From: Streptomyces sp. V3I7
GTDB taxonomy: Bacteria; Actinomycetota; Actinomycetes; Streptomycetales; Streptomycetaceae
DNA: 64,000 nt
Assembly (NCBI RefSeq): GCF_030817495.1
Contig: NZ_JAUSZK010000001.1
Span: 5,852,001 to 5,916,000, forward strand
Reading direction: 5' to 3'
Shown: piece after piece, positions 62,397 to 64,000 of the stretch
Position numbering within the stretch: the stretch's first letter is position 1
How the letters are laid out: each line of letters opens with the position of its first letter
Notes under the pieces: generated by a model
What the model was told of the DNA's origin: nothing
Database searches by the model: none
Seen by the model: the letters and a program-made list of their open reading frames with translations, nothing else
Made by a program: the position numbers and the translations under genes

Positions 62397-62413
62397 AACT
62401 AGCAGTGCTAATT
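62397..62413. promoter_or_regulatory. Candidate operator before the thiolase gene
   Basis: AACTAGCAGTGCTAATT is a 17-bp pseudopalindrome (TAGCA-G-TGCTA core, outer AA/TT) in an AT-rich patch between the divergent hydrolase and thiolase genes, 58 nt before the thiolase start. A TetR- or FadR-type binding site is plausible. Confidence 0.45.
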
Positions 62414-62471
62414 AAGTTGCGTCGAGTCCCGATGTGTCCCCGGTGAAGCGTCGTCGGTCAGGAGTCCTCCG

Positions 62472-63659
<1,188 letters not shown>

Positions 63660-63737
63660 GCCTCTCGGGGGCGCCGGACCGGCGAGCGAGGCCCCCCGCG
63701 ATCAGCGAAGATGCGTGGCCATAGCATCTGTTCCCTC

Positions 63738-64000
63738 ATGAACACGATGACGCTCTGGCACATCACCGGCTGGGAGTTCGCGGCGCTCGCCCTCGCCGCG
63801 CTCCTCGTCGGCTTCTCCAAAACCGCCGTCAGCGGGGCCAACACGGTCAGCCTCGCCGTCTTCGCGGCCGTCCTGCCCGCTCGCGCCTCCACCGGCGTCC
63901 TGCTCCCGGTACTGATCGTCGGCGACCTGCTCGCCGTGGCCAGCTACCGCCGGCACGCCCACTGGCCGACGCTCTTGCGGCTGTTCCCGGCGGTGGTGGT
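63738..64000 (+). CDS. TauE/SafE-family sulfite exporter, N-terminal part (3' truncated by window)
   Basis: About 87 codons to the window edge. MTLWHITGWEFAALALAALLVGFSKTAVSG: the hydrophobic helix and G-F-S-K-T(A)-x-x-G are typical of TauE/SafE transporters; two more helices follow (SLAVFAAVLPARASTGVLLPVLIVGDLLAV). Probably an anion/sulfonate exporter. Starts 78 nt after the thiolase stop on the same strand. Confidence 0.85.
   Translation, partial: MNTMTLWHITGWEFAALALAALLVGFSKTAVSGANTVSLAVFAAVLPARASTGVLLPVLIVGDLLAVASYRRHAHWPTLLRLFPAVV

Overview
The window is high-GC actinobacterial chromosomal DNA, almost certainly from a Streptomyces. The support is GC-biased third codon positions throughout, GTG/TTG starts, ATGA/GTGA stop-start overlaps, a conservon (cvnABCD), a hopanoid operon of the Streptomyces type and the soil-actinobacterial group 1h (formerly group 5) [NiFe]-hydrogenase. 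One tRNA gene (tRNA-Pro, anticodon GGG) is present. I see no rRNA, CRISPR array, intact IS element, integrase or origin.

Layout. (1) 1-9293: end of the hopanoid operon, in order polyprenyl diphosphate synthase (3' end), shc, hpnG, hpnH, ispG, dxs and hpnO. An XRE-cupin regulator and a 40-residue membrane protein follow, behind twin 15-bp operators. The operon makes the C30 hopene, adds and trims the C5 side chain, aminates it, and carries its own copies of two MEP-pathway enzymes. (2) 9326-22951: single genes and regulator/enzyme pairs: tyrosine phosphatase, SGNH hydrolase, TetR with a Glu/Leu/Phe/Val dehydrogenase, CMD protein, metallo-beta-lactamase (MBL) hydrolase, alpha/beta hydrolase divergent from an MmyB-like regulator over a 48-bp palindrome, SAM methyltransferase, a decayed second copy of the MBL gene's 3' end, and an IclR/MFS/2-hydroxyacid dehydrogenase unit. 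(3) 23321-27538: conservon cvnABCD plus a GAF protein; CvnA ends in a His-Met pentapeptide repeat. (4) 27681-35414: DUF2207 membrane protein, threonine catabolism (tdh-kbl), LysR, a YjbR protein, a two-subunit transketolase and tRNA-Pro. (5) 35567-41693: sugar-acid catabolism. FucD-type dehydratase, FAH-family 2-keto-3-deoxy-aldonate dehydratase, alpha-ketoglutarate semialdehyde dehydrogenase, a frameshifted MFS transporter and a GntR/FCD regulator. Together they suggest an oxidative pentonate-to-2-oxoglutarate route. (6) 41760-56335: complete hydrogenase locus in two convergent operons. The plus strand carries hypX, peptidase, hypB, F, C, D and E. The minus strand carries a 500-aa protein, hhyS, hhyL, a NifU-like protein, DUF5947, two small proteins and hypA. 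A perfect 18-bp-stem terminator separates them. (7) 56677-64000: DUF4916 NUDIX-like protein, an amidohydrolase/glutamine-synthetase-like pair (FluG split in two), two tandem DUF574 methyltransferases, a monoacylglycerol-lipase-like hydrolase, a PcaF-type thiolase and the start of a TauE/SafE transporter.

How the parts work together. The hydrogenase locus holds everything needed to build the NiFe site: HypCDEF for cyanide, HypX for CO, HypAB for nickel and an endopeptidase for the large-subunit tail. The small subunit carries the aspartate at the proximal cluster that marks high-affinity atmospheric-H2 oxidisers. The least understood material is the accessory set beside hhySL: the 500-aa protein, the CxxxC NifU-like protein, DUF5947, a 72-aa His-rich protein and a 67-aa membrane protein. 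All functional statements rest on reading motifs and context by eye; no database search was run.
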